Origin: Deltaproteobacteria bacterium
GTDB taxonomy: Bacteria > Desulfobacterota > DSM-4660 > Desulfatiglandales > B25-G16
DNA length: 25,140 bases
Assembly: GCA_020348625.1 (NCBI GenBank)
Contig: CP070752.1
Location: forward strand, 2,514,706 to 2,539,845
Direction of reading: 5' to 3'
Part shown: piece after piece, positions 24,994 to 25,140 of the stretch
How positions within the stretch are numbered: position 1 is the stretch's first letter
Layout of the letters: the number at the start of each line of letters is the position of its first letter
Position numbers and translations under genes: made by a program
The notes under the pieces: generated by a model
Seen by the model: only the letters and a program-made list of their open reading frames with translations
Databases searched by the model: none
Told to the model about the DNA's origin: nothing

Positions 24994-25140
24994 ACTAAAA
25001 AGCTCCTTTTGCTATAACTCCGCAAAATATTCTCAATTGAAATAGGCGAATACCATGAAACCCTTTCTTTCGTTCCAAGGCTCACGGGCTTGTTTTTTCA
25101 GCGACTTGTTTACGGGGGATACTTGCCCCCTCCGCATTCC

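Noticed and set aside
25114..25130. GGGGG-N7-CCCCC hairpin as a terminator
   Set aside because: Only a 5-bp stem and no T-run on either side; no supported gene ends next to it.
25082..25140. 18-residue open end of a possible gene entering from the right edge (minus)
   Set aside because: Too short to judge; no recognisable sequence, and another minus frame stays open equally long.

Overview
The window reads as a chromosomal segment of an anaerobic, probably sulfate-reducing or syntrophic deltaproteobacterium (Desulfobacterota). This is an inference from gene content: a LIV-type ABC importer fused operonically to an acyl-CoA ligase, several beta-oxidation modules, sigma-54 promoters with a bacterial enhancer-binding protein, and Fis-type regulators. 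There is no rRNA, tRNA, CRISPR array, integrase or transposase that I can see.

Left block (1-5222). A partial gene resembling the 4-hydroxybutyryl-CoA dehydratase / 4-hydroxyphenylacetate 3-hydroxylase family starts at the left edge. Upstream of it on the same strand is a phytoene-desaturase-like FAD oxidoreductase behind a good -24/-12 (sigma-54) promoter. Divergent from this is a 1040-residue sigma-54 activator (winged-helix-like, TPR, GAF, AAA+, Fis HTH). The 356-base gap between them also holds an inverted repeat abutting a sigma-70-like promoter.

Middle block (5290-14162, minus strand). A long operon reads, in transcription order: periplasmic substrate-binding protein, LivG-type ATPase, LivF-type ATPase, AMP-forming acyl-CoA ligase, LivM and LivH permeases, a small STAS-like protein, and an enoyl-CoA hydratase/3-hydroxyacyl-CoA dehydrogenase fusion. 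Three of the first junctions are 1-base overlaps or 4-base gaps. The likely job is import of a carboxylic acid, activation to its CoA ester and entry into beta-oxidation.

A 989-base non-coding divergent region (14163-15151) carries a degenerate dispersed repeat, candidate sigma-54 promoters in both directions and an 8-bp-arm inverted repeat.

Right-middle block (15152-19964, plus strand). An acyl-CoA dehydrogenase, a second dehydrogenase/hydratase fusion with the opposite domain order (FadN type) and a classical thiolase form a complete beta-oxidation operon. A convergent SCP2-type thiolase follows (20114-21373, minus).

Right block (21650-25140). A rhomboid protease with a C-terminal TPR region converges, 3 bases apart, on a zinc-ribbon/multi-pass membrane/TPR protein. 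The latter has its own sigma-54-type promoter, and upstream of it lies a 69-residue stand-alone Fis-type HTH protein. The last ~150 bases hold no gene I can support.

The unifying theme is catabolism of an organic acid through CoA esters under sigma-54 control. Three promoter sites on the minus strand align base for base in spacing and sequence. Which substrate is used cannot be read from the sequence.
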